Assembly (NCBI RefSeq): GCF_026262505.1
Contig: NC_067205.1
Location: forward strand, 3,906,001 to 3,970,000
DNA from: Trichomonas vaginalis G3
Taxonomy: Eukaryota > Parabasalia > Trichomonadida > Trichomonadidae
Direction: 5' to 3'
DNA length: 64,000 nt
How positions within the stretch are numbered: the first letter of the stretch is position 1; every line of letters starts with the position of its first letter. Below are positions 1 through 9,732 of this stretch, in pieces. The position numbers were made by a program, and so were the translations under genes. The notes under the pieces were generated by a model. The model did no database searches, was not told where the DNA came from, and saw only the letters and a list, made by a program, of their open reading frames with translations.

Positions 1-2
1 AT

Positions 3-401
3 GCTTCAAATGTTAATATTATCTTTAACAAGAAGTTTGTGAAAGAATCTAAGTTTGGTCAGTATGTCAGACCATTAGCTATCGTCATTGACCGCAAACG
101 TTATACTTCACAAGAGTTAGCAGTAGTTTTGAAACAAAAGAGTTTCTTCGTGAATGTCAAAGATACTCATTATACTGTCATAAAGAACTCTAACATTGAC
201 TTCTTCAGTATTGCTATGAATCTTTCCGAACAGAAAGAATATAAGAAGGGTGAAACAAATGTGAAATATTATCCTTCATCTCTGAAGACAATAACGAACA
301 AAGATGTTATACAGAAATTCTTACCAAAGGTTGAAGAAGCTTCAATTGACATTGACGAAGGAAGTGAAATGGTTGAAGAAATTGACCCTGAAGCTATTTA
401 A
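3..401 (+). CDS. Unknown element-1 protein, 5' end outside window
   Basis: The frame is open from the window edge, so the first in-frame GTG at 39 is not a natural start. About 132 residues are visible. The body is basic and hydrophobic and the tail is acidic (VEEASIDIDEGSEMVEE). An acidic tail with the same IDID motif ends the protein at 61961-62308 of element 3, so the two may be distant relatives, though the bodies do not obviously align by eye. No family is recognised. It converges on the next gene with only an AT-rich gap. Confidence 0.5.
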   Translation, partial: ASNVNIIFNKKFVKESKFGQYVRPLAIVIDRKRYTSQELAVVLKQKSFFVNVKDTHYTVIKNSNIDFFSIAMNLSEQKEYKKGETNVKYYPSSLKTITNKDVIQKFLPKVEEASIDIDEGSEMVEEIDPEAI

Positions 402-419
402 GCAAAAATATATTTTTGG

Positions 420-635
420 TTAGTCTTCATATGGATATTTTACAACAATTCCCCAATGTATAAACTTTTCATACGCTTTTTCATAAGCTTTATATACCTT
501 CAGAAATTTTGCATAATCTTTAGAAGCATTTAGATATTGTTTAAATGCTTTGTATGTCTTCATAAATTTTGCATAATCTTTTACATGCTGTTCGTTCTCC
601 TCTTCTGTCATGAGTTCCGAATATTCTAAATTCAT
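420..635 (-). CDS. Small charged protein with internal repeat
   Basis: A 71-residue, lysine- and tyrosine-rich protein. A KDYAKF-x-K-x-YKA motif occurs twice about 22 residues apart, which suggests a duplicated helix. There is no signal peptide, membrane segment or recognised domain. The leader has the element's long promoter type: a TAATTTTATTTTTTTTAT tract and then GAAAGAAC directly before ATG, as at the KilA-N and CxxC genes. That supports the start and a real gene despite its size. Confidence 0.5.
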   Translation of the reverse strand: MNLEYSELMTEEENEQHVKDYAKFMKTYKAFKQYLNASKDYAKFLKVYKAYEKAYEKFIHWGIVVKYPYED

Positions 636-688
636 GTTCTTTCATATGAGATAAAATTTTATAAAAAAAATAAAATTAGCTTAGATTT

Positions 689-1547
689 TCATTCTTCCTC
701 TTTGAAGTTATCGAAATACTCTGTTATTTTTTCCTTTAACAATGGTAAGTCTTCTTTGAATGTAAGTATTGTGCAACCTTTGATGTCATAGTGTGTTTGA
801 GGAAGAGTATTTTTGACAATTTCCTTTATTTGCTCATTCGGTGTCATTGAAATCGGTAAGTTTTCACGATAGAACCAGTTTCTGTCAGATTTGTAAATCT
901 TAGCAAGGTCATAAAAGCTTTTGTTGTTTCTTCTGACTAAATGCAACATAACCATATCTCTGTCTTCTTCATTTTCCATCTCTTCAGCGTAAATCATATA
1001 CTTATAACTCTTTTCCTTTCCTTTTGGTACTGAACGTGGTATTCTTTTCTGTATGCTTTTGTCTTTGGATTCAATGACTTCATCTTTTGCTTGAAGTTTC
1101 TTTTCCATCTGTTCGCGTTCTTGTCTGTGAATTTCGTCAAGAAGTTTACAAACATACCAAGCATAACGAGGTGAAGCCCACATTGCTACAACATTTACGA
1201 GAAGTCTATGAACATAATATCCTCTCAAACCGTTTGGCAATTTTTCACGATTTTCATAGAGTTTTGGCGACTGGGGTTTTTTACCTACTCGCTGTTCTTC
1301 ACTGTTTTCAGAAAAAAGTATGTCTCGCTGTGCTTCATTTAATAGTTCAATAGTTTTGGTTCCTAAACCAGTCTTTAGGAAGTTTAGTATCTGGAGCATA
1401 ACATGCTGTCAAAATACTTTGCATTTGGTACATGTCATCTTTGACTGAACGAATGAGACGTAACTGTTTGTTATATTGTATGTACTCGTATTCTTCATTT
1501 ATTGCTTCATGGACTATAACTGTTGTTGTGTTCTCTGATGTTGTCAT
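689..1547 (-). pseudogene. KilA-N family regulator-like gene, broken
   Basis: Counterpart of the whole gene at 59148-59954. It shares an N-terminal part rich in Thr and Glu, a KilA-N-like segment (LPNGLRG-Y-YVHRLLVN and W-ASPRYA), a coiled-coil linker and a C-terminal domain (KRIPRSVPKGKEK, MVMLHLVRRNNKSFYDLAKI). KilA-N proteins of large DNA viruses and phages are DNA-binding and often regulatory. Fossil copy with about one break. The variable segment before LPNGLRG contains the same palindromic coding module (PKLYEN) found upstream of the element-3 gene. The leader is the long promoter type, with GTATGTAAAGACA before the start. Confidence 0.65.
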
Positions 1548-1612
1548 TACTGTCTTTACATACAAAATAAAAAATAAATAAAAATAAAATTAGCGTTATT
1601 TTTTCTGAGATA
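1548..1612 (-). promoter_or_regulatory. Long-type element promoter before the KilA-N gene
   Basis: Read on the minus strand: an AGAAAAAATAACGCTAA block, a T-rich tract and GTATGTAAAGACA just before ATG. Nearly the same string precedes the KilA-N gene of element 3 at 59084-59147. Conservation across two diverged elements argues for a functional leader. Confidence 0.5.
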
Positions 1613-1653
1613 AACACTATTTCTTCACAACATTAAATTTTATCCTGTATGAA

Positions 1654-2028
1654 ATGACTTTAAAAAGATTATTGACTGACTTCGAATACTATCTCATTGA
1701 CGCACTGACAGACCCTCAAAACTGTGTTGAAAGTTCTTTAAGCTTTAAGATTGAAGGTACGACGCATTTTGTCTTCACTTACGTATTGAAAGAATATGAC
1801 CGTTATCATAACGAAGTGAATCAAACACTAATAAAATTTGTAGATAAAAAATTGGTTAACAATGAATATTTTAAACGTGAAGACCCAAACACTGCTGGAG
1901 ATGATGAAGAATACAGACAAGCTATTGAAAAAAATAACGCAAGATTAGATGCAATAGAAAAGAAGTTTAATGAATGTCTTACAAACACGTATGAATATCT
2001 TATGCGGTGGGAAGCTAGATGGAAATAA
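1654..2028 (+). CDS. Unknown element protein, homologue of 61486-61944
   Basis: A 124-residue acidic and charged protein. Its middle (TYVLKEYDRYHNE, then KFVDKKLV) matches that of the element-3 protein at 61486 (FWEYDKNHK, KFVNDRLV) at the same spacing, followed in both by an Asp/Glu-rich helix. The element-3 copy has an added Lys-rich tail. No known domain is recognised. It diverges from the KilA-N gene. Conservation in both elements supports a real gene. Confidence 0.6.
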   Translation: MTLKRLLTDFEYYLIDALTDPQNCVESSLSFKIEGTTHFVFTYVLKEYDRYHNEVNQTLIKFVDKKLVNNEYFKREDPNTAGDDEEYRQAIEKNNARLDAIEKKFNECLTNTYEYLMRWEARWK

Positions 2029-2069
2029 ATTTACGTCAAATATGCAATTTATAAAATCTTATGTCGACA

Positions 2070-2149
2070 GGCTACGTAGCACAGTGGTCTAAGGTGGTGT
2101 TATGGAGGGGTCAGAGTCTGTGGTTCGAACCGCGACAGCGCCGTATTTT
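2070..2149 (+). ncRNA. tRNA-like Pol III unit
   Basis: TAGCACAGTGG at 2077-2087 fits the A box and GGTTCGAACC at 2122-2131 fits the B box, at tRNA-like spacing, with a T4 terminator at 2146. A D-arm of about 3 bp can be drawn, but acceptor, anticodon and T stems do not pair well. It is either a decayed tRNA or a tRNA-derived RNA that kept only its internal promoter. Element 3 has a similar unit at 55836-55917. A + strand tRNA in class II form was considered, but no anticodon arm fits. Confidence 0.4.
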
Positions 2150-2209
2150 CTTATTTTCTTTTTTGTTTGCTTGTTTGTCGTGAATAAAAAGTGTCATAAA
2201 AGTGCTCTA

Positions 2210-2285
2210 TCTTCCACGGGAATAAATAAAAAATTTACTTTATTTCTTCTTTATTTCTTCTTTATTTCTTTGTTCCCGTGGAAGA
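2210..2285. repeat. 13-bp perfect inverted repeat
   Basis: TCTTCCACGGGAA at 2210-2222 is repeated inverted at 2273-2285 around a T-rich 50-base loop, just downstream of the tRNA-like unit. The rest of 2150-2395 shows no credible gene. Confidence 0.5.
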
Positions 2286-2395
2286 AGGGTTTTGCTGTTT
2301 TTTCTCAGCCGAAATCAATGATTTTTTCATTTTTGGAATCCTTAGCGAATGAGGAATCTTTTCTCTCGTGGAAGCTTTGAACAAAAATATAATTT

Positions 2396-2443
2396 AGGTG
2401 AAGAGGTGAGATATCACCTGTTTTTTCACCTAATTTTTCACCC
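2396..2443. terminator. GGTGA-type 3'-end hairpin
   Basis: Inverted repeat AGGTGAAGAGGTGA..TCACCTGTTTTTTCACC, lying between the tRNA-like unit and the 3' end of the minus-strand CxxC gene. It is one of eleven such hairpins beside gene ends in the two elements and the second copy. Confidence 0.5.
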
Positions 2444-2454
2444 TAGTTATTTTA

Positions 2455-3417
2455 TCAGCGTTTTACATGAATTGTACGATGTATATTTGAAATCCTAAAC
2501 AATTTCGTAGCTTCTATTTCTTCTGTCAGTATGTCAAAAGTTTTAACAATACCGAAGGTTTCTTTATACTTCTTCTTGACGTCAGATAGAAGGAAATCTT
2601 CTGCTGTTGGATAGTTTTTGTTCAGAAATTCTAACATGTTCATTTTATCTTCTGCTGGCTTTTCTACTTCTTTCTTTAAATCTGCATAGTCGTTTCTCAT
2701 TCTTTCTATCTCTTTGACTGAGTAGTTATATTTCCTAATTGCTGCCTTACATTTTGAACATTGCGGGTTCATTTTTGCGTTATACATTGAAATAAAACCA
2801 GCTAAAACAACTAAGGCGTCAATTGCTCTCTTCATCTCAAACATAGCGGGTCTTATTTGTTCGTTCCATACTTTGCCTCTTCTATCTTTATCTCTTATTT
2901 CCCAAACACATTTTGCAACTAATGAAACAAAGTTATCGTAAGTCTTAAACTCCTCAGATTTATATATGTCAGAAATGTTTTTATATACCATGTCGCAATC
3001 TTTGTCCATAACCTTATGGTTGCAATGAAAACCAAGGAATTCATAATTTACTTTACGTATGAACTTCTTTATTTCTACTGAGTCAGTTGGTTTCACTTCA
3101 ATTTCGTCGAATTCAGGAATAGTGAGTTTTTGTTGTTGGATTTCAGGCAATTTGGGTAAATGGTCAATAATGTCCTGCATTTCATAAAGATATTCTTCAT
3201 TTTCTTCATCTTTCGCACTACAGTCTAAATTACTTGTTAAAAGTTCTTGCTTTATCTTCTGGATTTTTGTTTCGAAAGTATATGAAGAAGGAATGAAGTT
3301 TTTCATCTCTACTAACATTGACGTAGGATTCATGACTAACGAGTTTGGTGCTGTTGTTGTGGACAGAGTCCCGCCGTTCGCGGCTTGAATTGTTGTTGTG
3401 CCGATTGTTGAAATCAT
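2455..3417 (-). CDS. CxxC/coiled-coil protein of unknown function
   Basis: 320 residues. The N-terminus is low-complexity (Thr/Asn); a conserved core runs from TTAPNSLVMNPTSM. A possible metal site lies in the second half (FHCNHKVMDKDCD and PQCSKCKA), followed by a Lys/Glu-rich coiled coil. The counterpart at 57021-57935 of element 3 is about 85-90% identical by eye except at the N-terminus, so the protein is under constraint. The leader is the long promoter type. Function is not recognised; its regulator-type promoter suggests an early or replication role (inference). Confidence 0.65.
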   Translation of the reverse strand: MISTIGTTTIQAANGGTLSTTTAPNSLVMNPTSMLVEMKNFIPSSYTFETKIQKIKQELLTSNLDCSAKDEENEEYLYEMQDIIDHLPKLPEIQQQKLTIPEFDEIEVKPTDSVEIKKFIRKVNYEFLGFHCNHKVMDKDCDMVYKNISDIYKSEEFKTYDNFVSLVAKCVWEIRDKDRRGKVWNEQIRPAMFEMKRAIDALVVLAGFISMYNAKMNPQCSKCKAAIRKYNYSVKEIERMRNDYADLKKEVEKPAEDKMNMLEFLNKNYPTAEDFLLSDVKKKYKETFGIVKTFDILTEEIEATKLFRISNIHRTIHVKR

Positions 3418-3420
3418 ATC

Positions 3421-3478
3421 TTTTATACAAAATAAAAAAATAAAAAAAATAAAACTAACTTTATTTTTTCTGTCTTAA
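3421..3478 (-). promoter_or_regulatory. Long-type element promoter before the CxxC gene
   Basis: On the minus strand: CTTAAGACAGAAAAAATAAA, then GTTAGTTTTATTTTT and TTTTGTATAAAAGAT before ATG. It shares its blocks with the leaders at 1548-1612, 58035-58108 and 59084-59147. Confidence 0.5.
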
Positions 3479-3500
3479 GGAAATTCATGACAAATTCATG

Positions 3501-3548
3501 AGGTGAAAAAACAGGTGAAAAAACAGGTGACATCTCACCTCTTCACCT
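3501..3548. terminator. GGTGA-type 3'-end hairpin
   Basis: Repeated GGTGAAAAAACA units face CATCTCACCTCTTCACCT. It sits between the CxxC gene leader and the 3' side of the HNH gene. The interval 3550-3725 holds no gene, only remnants of a GAGCCAC..TGGCTC hairpin. Confidence 0.5.
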
Positions 3549-3725
3549 AAACATTATTTTTACTGAATTTAGCAACAAAATGAACGAGGTCAGGATGTAT
3601 GTTGCTGAATTCATTCATAACACCCTTTGTAAGCTCATAAAATGTTTGTTTTGAGGTCGAGCCACTTTTGGCTCCACCGTATTCTTTCAACCTGAAGCAT
3701 TTAATATATGTAAAAATATATTGTT

Positions 3726-4310
3726 TTAAAATGGTATGCCATATAGCTTCTTGAATTTGTTAAGAAGTATTCGAACGTATTTTCCATCTGTATCTCTAGT
3801 GTTTACATAAGCATAGCCCGCCTTAGTAAAATATACTTGTAATTTCCTATAGTTTACGCCGGTATAAAAGTAGAAAGAGTCTTGTTCTTCGCTATAGTAG
3901 TAAAACTCAAACGTATGCTTGCCATAGTCTGTAATTTCAATTGTTTCATCTTCTAGTTCGTCGACAAATTCGAATATAATATCTCCAAATTTGCCTTTGT
4001 TCTTATTGTTTTCAGAATAAGTGACCCAACGTAAGTTTTCAAGTCTATTGTCGTTTCTTATATGGTTTATATGGTCTACAAAAGGTAAATTGTTAGGATT
4101 CAGTATAAAATGAGTTGCAATGACAACATGTTTAAGATAGTGTTTTCCACCCATCTTCATATCAGCATATCCGTCATTTCGCTCCCATTCGCTTAAAACT
4201 CTTTTTGTCTTTTTGTTTCTGACTTCAAATGACTCACAACAGTGAATTTCATATTTCTCATCTAACAAACAAGTTTCCCAACGGTCTTCTCCAACAAACT
4301 CAGCGTACAT
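3726..4310 (-). CDS. HNH homing-type endonuclease
   Basis: 194 residues. The N-terminal half resembles a NUMOD4-like DNA-contact region; the HNH core follows at about residues 64-96 (ATHF, VDHIN, DNRLENLRW), where His and Asn residues of this family coordinate metal and cut DNA. The C-terminal part is Tyr-rich and unassigned. An equal-length, close homologue sits at 54725-55309. Such enzymes are common passengers in viral and phage genomes. Both copies lie near gene-end hairpins and outside obvious operons, as expected of a mobile endonuclease gene. The leader is T-rich (TTTTTTTTATTTTATTTGAA). Confidence 0.85.
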   Translation of the reverse strand: MYAEFVGEDRWETCLLDEKYEIHCCESFEVRNKKTKRVLSEWERNDGYADMKMGGKHYLKHVVIATHFILNPNNLPFVDHINHIRNDNRLENLRWVTYSENNKNKGKFGDIIFEFVDELEDETIEITDYGKHTFEFYYYSEEQDSFYFYTGVNYRKLQVYFTKAGYAYVNTRDTDGKYVRILLNKFKKLYGIPF

Positions 4311-4394
4311 TTCAAATAAAATAAAAAAAATATATTGTTTTAAAAATAAATTGTTTTCATGAGTTTTCTACGATGAAATCATGACAAATTCATG

Positions 4395-4442
4395 AGGTGA
4401 GAAAACAGGTGAAAAAACGGGTGACATCTCACCTCTTCACCT
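4395..4442. terminator. GGTGA-type 3'-end hairpin
   Basis: Same inverted repeat as at 3501-3548, placed between the HNH gene start and the integrase 3' end; 4443-4543 shows no gene. Confidence 0.5.
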
Positions 4443-4543
4443 AAATTATATTTTTGGTGTAAATTTATGACAAAAATAAATGGTACCATTAATAATTCCA
4501 TGACTGTTCTCGTTCATGTCTGATTTACATCTAATGAAAAAGT

Positions 4544-5628
4544 TTAGAAGAATTTTCTTATTCTTTCTGGCTTATTTTTATCTTTCCAGTACTCCCGCTC
4601 TAATGGTCCCAGATGAGTTGGTTTAGATTCTCTCAAGTTCTTAGATGGTATAACATCTTCAACGCCTCCTTCATATTTTACTTTATAAGTGTCATCGTTT
4701 ATGTTGTAGCCAAGTATTTCAATAACCACTCCTCGCTTTGCTTCGTCAATGGTTTCAGCAAGTTTGCCATTACTACTTTCGACTAATTTATGTCGAGGAT
4801 AAAACGCAATAGAGTCGTCGGCAGCTTTTATAAGATATCCATTACCTTGCGTAGAGTCTACAATATAATAATTTCGACTTAACCTTAAACGTTTCTTTGT
4901 CAACGGTTTGTCGTCAAGAACTACACGAACTTTTGTACCAGGAATGAGGGTAAATTGTGTTGAATTTCTGATATTTTGTGTTTGGCTTCGTTTCTTTTGT
5001 ATATACTTTTCTTCTTGTTGTTGTGTCATTGAATTTGGTGTATGTCCTGTTGTAGAATGTGTTGAGGAATTATATACTTCGAGAAAATGTTTCATTGTTT
5101 CTTCGGTAAAGTCTCGCTCTTGGTTTAAATCTCTGAGAGTCCTTATGAAGCGGTTTATGATGCCGAGTATGTTATGGTTATGGTCTTCAGTAGTGTAGTG
5201 AGTTATGTTATGCTTAATGAGAAATTCTGTGATTTCATTGCTGAGGTATGCACTGTCTTGGTCTGATGTTAAAGTACTTGGGTATGTTCTGCTACAAACT
5301 TTTGTAAAACTCTTAACACTTCACGAGTTCCTTTATTTTTCATTGGATATGCATATGCTTTACGAGTGTTAACATTTATGAAGATGAGGAATGGTTTATG
5401 TCCTCCTTTTCTGCTTTGAATGAGAGTGTCAAATTGGTATGCGTCAGGAGTGTTGGAGTAAATTGGTAAAAAGTAGTCGTAAGGGTTTATTTTTGTTTGA
5501 TGTACAACATTTTTGTCAAAGAACCTTTTTACTTCAGCTCTGTTAGTAAATCCCCAACTCTTTGCAGCTTCATTGAACTTCTTAAATGACCTCCATGGAT
5601 GTTGTTCGAATACTTCTTTCAAGCTCAT
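4544..5628 (-). pseudogene. Retroviral-type integrase (rve/DDE), broken
   Basis: Counterpart of the whole integrase at 52520-53479. Visible parts: an N-terminal domain, an rve-like core beginning YQFDTLIQSRKGG with INVNTRKAYAYPMKNK, a later core helix (MKHFLEVYNSSTHSTTGHTP) and a C-terminal chromodomain-like barrel (VEILGYNINDDTYKVKYEGG). In Mavericks this enzyme joins element ends to target DNA. This copy is a fossil with at least two breaks. Confidence 0.7.
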
Positions 5629-5647
5629 TTATGTAAAGTTAAAGATT

Positions 5648-8600
5648 TTAACCAACTCGTATCCAAGCGTGCATTGTTATATAAGGAGGCATATAATCTT
5701 TTCCATTACCTGCTGGGTCTGTAATACCAGCTACAACATGTGTATGATTTCCTGCAGTTCCACAGAAAATACCTGTGCTAACATCTTTGGGTCATCTGAG
5801 ATATCATATCTGTTCATTCCCTGTCTATTCGAACCCGCTGCAAGATTTATATAACCTCTTTTTGTTATTGAATGTGAATGGTTTCCTTCCACAGATGTTC
5901 TTCCACTGAACCTATGCATATGTGAAGGAAGGTTTTCAATACCTATTTTCTTTGAACCTCCCATCTTCATTGACTGCGTATTAGTGTAGAATGGAAAACT
6001 GTCAACTATTTCATACCATCTACCACCAAATAAAGTGTTTGGATTTATTGGATTCATAGACGTATAAACAGCTCCTATAGGATATATTAAATCATATATG
6101 CTCATAACTCTATAAACATATTCTAAAAACTTATGTCATTAAATACCATTTGGAATGTATCTCCCGGATGAAATGTTGCATTTGTTCCACTTTTATAATG
6201 TAATGTTAGTTCAATAGAATTATCCAAGAAAAATTCAAAAGTATCTGGTTGAAGACCTCTAACAAATTCAAATGGAGTTGCTGGTTCACCATTTATAATT
6301 TCTGTTGTAAATGTCATTGTATCTGGTTTCGAAAATTTCTTTGTTAGTTCTGCATCCACATAAGTTTTATCTGCTTTCTTATCTAACATTGTTGGTAGTT
6401 CATGCTTCAAAGTTTCTGGCATGACTTTCAATGTTCCTGCAACTCTTATCTAAACTGTTAAGAGTATCTTTTACGCTTGTACTTGGATTTCTAATGGTGC
6501 ACTTGAACCAAGGTCAAAGTTCAATATTATGTCGTCTGCTCTAACAGTAGTGAAGGATTTATGTGTATGGTTCTTGTCAGCTTTACTGTCTAATGTAGCT
6601 TGAAGTTCATTTATATCGGAGATGTTTGTTTATGAGATTTCAAAACTTTGTTCGTTGCTTCGAGTTCAACTTTGTCAGCTTTACTTTTAATAGCATCTTC
6701 AAACGTTATTTTTGCCTTAACTCTCAAAGTAAATCTTGGTTCAACTAATACACCGTTAACAAAGAAAGTATGAGCATAAATTTCAGCGTTATAACCAAAT
6801 GATTGTGGTGCTATACCTGTGTCATACTGTACAGTACAGTGTATGTCATAACCTTTAGCACGAATGAATTTATATCTTCTTTCATTAACATTTTTCGTAT
6901 TCACTTTTTCACCCTGTGTTAAATATCCATGATAGTCCGTTATAATCTGTTCATCAGAACTTATATAATGAACATGGTTTTTGTCTGCTTTATTGTCTAA
7001 AGAAGTTTGAAGTTCATTTATATCGGAGATATTGTGTTTATGAGATTTCAAAACTTTGTTCGTTGCGTCAAGTTCATTTTGTCCGCTTTACTATTTAATG
7101 TAGCTTGAAGTTCATTTATATCGGAGATATTGTGTTTATGTTCTTTATCTGCTTTTTCGGCTAATTTCTCTTCTATCTCATTTATTTCAAGTTCATGCCT
7201 ACCACCACCTCCCGAAGAAGTATTTTTCTTCAGCTCTTGAAGAACGTCCACTTCGCCATCTTTGGTGTCAATAATGAGACTTTGAGTTAAAACCTTTCCT
7301 GTCTTAATGGATGTTTGTAAAACTTCTTCTTCACCATGTTCGGGGTCATGGTCGTCATCATATCTTGTGAAATCAGAGATGTTGTCATACATTAAGCATA
7401 TCTGTCTCAAAAGTTCTGCTATTTGAAACTGGAACGAAAGATATACAGAACTTTCATCATCTCCTAAAGTCAAGTCTGCTTTCTTAAGTATTTCTTGAAT
7501 GTATGCAATGAGAACAGAGTACCTTGGAAAATATTCGAACAATATTTCATTAGCTGTTGGTTTTGGTGGTTCTTCTGGAGTTTGTTGTTTCAGTTCCTTC
7601 TGTTGGAGTTTCTGCATCTCTTGACTTCAATGCTCTTGCTCTCAAAGACCTAAATGTTAGAGCACCGGGTTTTACAAAGGACTTTATAAATGCTTTAATA
7701 GTTCCTGGTAAGTTATTGTTAGCATTAAGTAAGTTCCTTATGCTTCCATCATGTACGTCCATAGCACTATGTAAAAAATCTATACTTTTCTTGTAGTCAG
7801 CAATAGACTGACTGTGATTTTTTAAAGATTTGTCAATACCTTTAAGCCAATCTTCATGCATGTCTGATACTGAGCCAAGAATATCATTTGCTTCCTTTAG
7901 TGTATTTTGTGCTTGTCGTAAAGTATCCAATCCCGTACGTGCATTGTTTGCTATACGTCTTACAGTATCTATTTGACTCCTTGTTTCTTGCATCCAACCA
8001 GATAAAGTTTTAATAGTATCCGAACCATTTGAAATGAAGTTCAAAGCATTTTTAACGTCATTTAAAACTTCTTCACCAAGTACTGCCCATATCTTTCCGA
8101 TTTGGTATTGAAGAACTCCATATGAAGCAGCTGTTAAACCAGTATTTATAAGGTCCCATATCCATGATTTAGCAGTTTTTCCATCCTTTCCATCCTTTCC
8201 ATCCAAACCGTTTTTCGCCTTGAGGTCCTTGTATTCCTTGTATTCCTTGTATTCCTTGTGGTCCTTGAGGTCCGGTGTCACCCTTCTCTCCTTTCAGTTC
8301 ATCTTTATGTTCGTTATAATATTCTAATGTCATAAGGTGTACATCATTACTGCTACCAGCAACGCCAAGAATTTGTTTCTCATTCATGACTAAATTCTTT
8401 AAGCATTTAATGTTGTCGTCAAATCGAAAGCTCTTTAACAATTCAATGAGAACATTCAGTACTTTCACTAATGAGGCATCTACTGTAGAATTTATATATT
8501 GCACCGTTCCATCATTTATGATAGGAACCTTGCTTGTTGTAATGAATGGGTCATAAGTGTTAAAAGTATCGAAATCAATGACTTTTTTAGTTTTTCCATC

Positions 8601-8708
8601 GTCAATGACTAAATCATTGCCTTCAATGGTTAAAGTTGAGTTTTCGTTTACTAGTTCATGTGCTCTTCTTGCTTCATTTGTTTCATACGCATATGCAGCA
8701 ATAGTCAT
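5648..8708 (-). pseudogene. Long fibre-like gene with collagen-like repeats, broken
   Basis: Region coding for a large fibre-like protein. From the N-terminus it holds a globular head-attachment-like part, a collagen-like Gly-x-y stretch (GDTGPQGPQGIQGIQG), a helical coiled-coil segment, several copies of an H-x-H-N-I-SDINELQ-x-x-L-x-x-KADK motif and a C-terminal tail-collar-like domain (YPIGAVYTSMNP, LFGGRWYEIVDSFPF). The same repeat motif and collar occur in the intact protein at 51240-52523. Such proteins form receptor-binding trimers in phages and large viruses. About five breaks are apparent. Confidence 0.65.
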
Positions 8709-8725
8709 ATTTTAATGAGAATAAA
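8709..8725. promoter_or_regulatory. Compact divergent promoter, fibre/capsid-like genes
   Basis: Seventeen bases, ATTTTAATGAGAATAAA, separate two divergent ATGs. The AGAATAAAA half is shared with 10344-10368 and 51222-51239. Confidence 0.5.
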
Positions 8726-9502
8726 ATGTTGTTCTATTTGCAAAGTACAGACCCAAACGAATACGGAATAGTAAAGCTACAAACAAACTTAGGTCTTCAG
8801 AATGAAGCACTTGCTTTCAGAGTTGTTGACTTCAATACTATCGCAACTTTTGTCATAACAGATGAAACAGATTTCATGGAGTTTGAAATAGATGGAAAGA
8901 AGCACGAAATAAGATTTCACAATAATGTAGAATATAAGATGGAAACATTAGCTGGAGTGTTAAATGCTCTCATAAATACTACAATAAACAAGGATAACGA
9001 AGAAAACTTAATGAATGTTAAACTTATTGCAGGAGTTTTGAAGTTCAGTTATGCAAAGGAGTTTAAGATAACACGAATGAGTCATAGAGTTCAATTGCTT
9101 CTGGGTGCATACCATATGACATTTCCTTTGAAAAGTGTTGACAAAACGATTGAGATGAAATCTGTTCCATACGTATGTTATGGTAATTGTTTGTACATTG
9201 AGTCTAAAATAGCTAATGTCACAGGCATTTCAGGAGTTAATAGTAAAGGTTCAGTAGAATATAAGTCTTTCTGTTATGCAGTCAATTCAATGTTCATTCC
9301 AAACGTTCCTGTCATAGCAACTCATTTAGGTAAATGGATTCGCATTAGTCCTCATAATTTGAAAGACATGCAATTCAGACTTGTTGACTTTCAAGGCGAG
9401 CCTGTAGAACTGAAGGCACCAGTGCGAATGACTGTTGAAGTTGACTTTTTAGAAAATATTAAATGCAACAGCTTACAAGAGAACTCAGAGCTAAAAATAT
9501 AA
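8726..9502 (+). CDS. Capsid-like (possible minor capsid/penton) protein
   Basis: 258 residues, beta-strand rich, no Cys cluster, signal or membrane segment. The C-terminal segment (PHNLKDMQFRLVDFQGEPV then a beta strand) resembles the conserved end of Polinton/adenovirus-type jelly-roll capsid proteins, in which 'L..I.v.l.d..G.pv' precedes the last strands; this is a by-eye resemblance. It sits divergent from the fibre gene, which fits a vertex protein that anchors the fibre. Alternatives are another structural protein or a cement protein. Confidence 0.45.
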   Translation: MLFYLQSTDPNEYGIVKLQTNLGLQNEALAFRVVDFNTIATFVITDETDFMEFEIDGKKHEIRFHNNVEYKMETLAGVLNALINTTINKDNEENLMNVKLIAGVLKFSYAKEFKITRMSHRVQLLLGAYHMTFPLKSVDKTIEMKSVPYVCYGNCLYIESKIANVTGISGVNSKGSVEYKSFCYAVNSMFIPNVPVIATHLGKWIRISPHNLKDMQFRLVDFQGEPVELKAPVRMTVEVDFLENIKCNSLQENSELKI

Positions 9503-9732
9503 AGTATGAATGTTATGTATTAGGTCATGAACTTTGGTTGTTGCTGTTTGATGAAACAAATGAATTAGTTATGTCAGTCAAGAGAACAGAAAAAGGCGTC
9601 AAAGGCGCCGAGCGCAAAGCGCTATATTGTGTTAGTGAAAACTGCACCAAGTCAATAAGATTAGGTTTGCATTATGAAGATGAGTTCGATACTGTTGAAG
9701 AAGTTTTGGATAGATATTACAAATTGCTTTAA
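9463..9732 (+). CDS. Small unknown protein overlapping the capsid-like gene
   Basis: 89 residues starting at AAATGCAAC inside the last 40 bases of the preceding gene, in another frame. It is a mixed alpha/beta protein with no recognised motif. It ends 4 bases into the convergent gene at 9729. The middle (VKRTEKGVKGAERKA) is Lys-rich. A second, noisy copy lies near 19740-20002. Confidence 0.5.
   Translation: MQQLTRELRAKNIKYECYVLGHELWLLLFDETNELVMSVKRTEKGVKGAERKALYCVSENCTKSIRLGLHYEDEFDTVEEVLDRYYKLL

Noticed and set aside
1087-1353. 88-codon plus-strand frame
   Set aside because: Antisense to the KilA-N region, whose homologue in element 3 shows the minus strand is coding.
2102-2380. 92-codon Phe-rich frame
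   Set aside because: Starts inside the tRNA-like unit and crosses an inverted repeat; composition follows T-runs.
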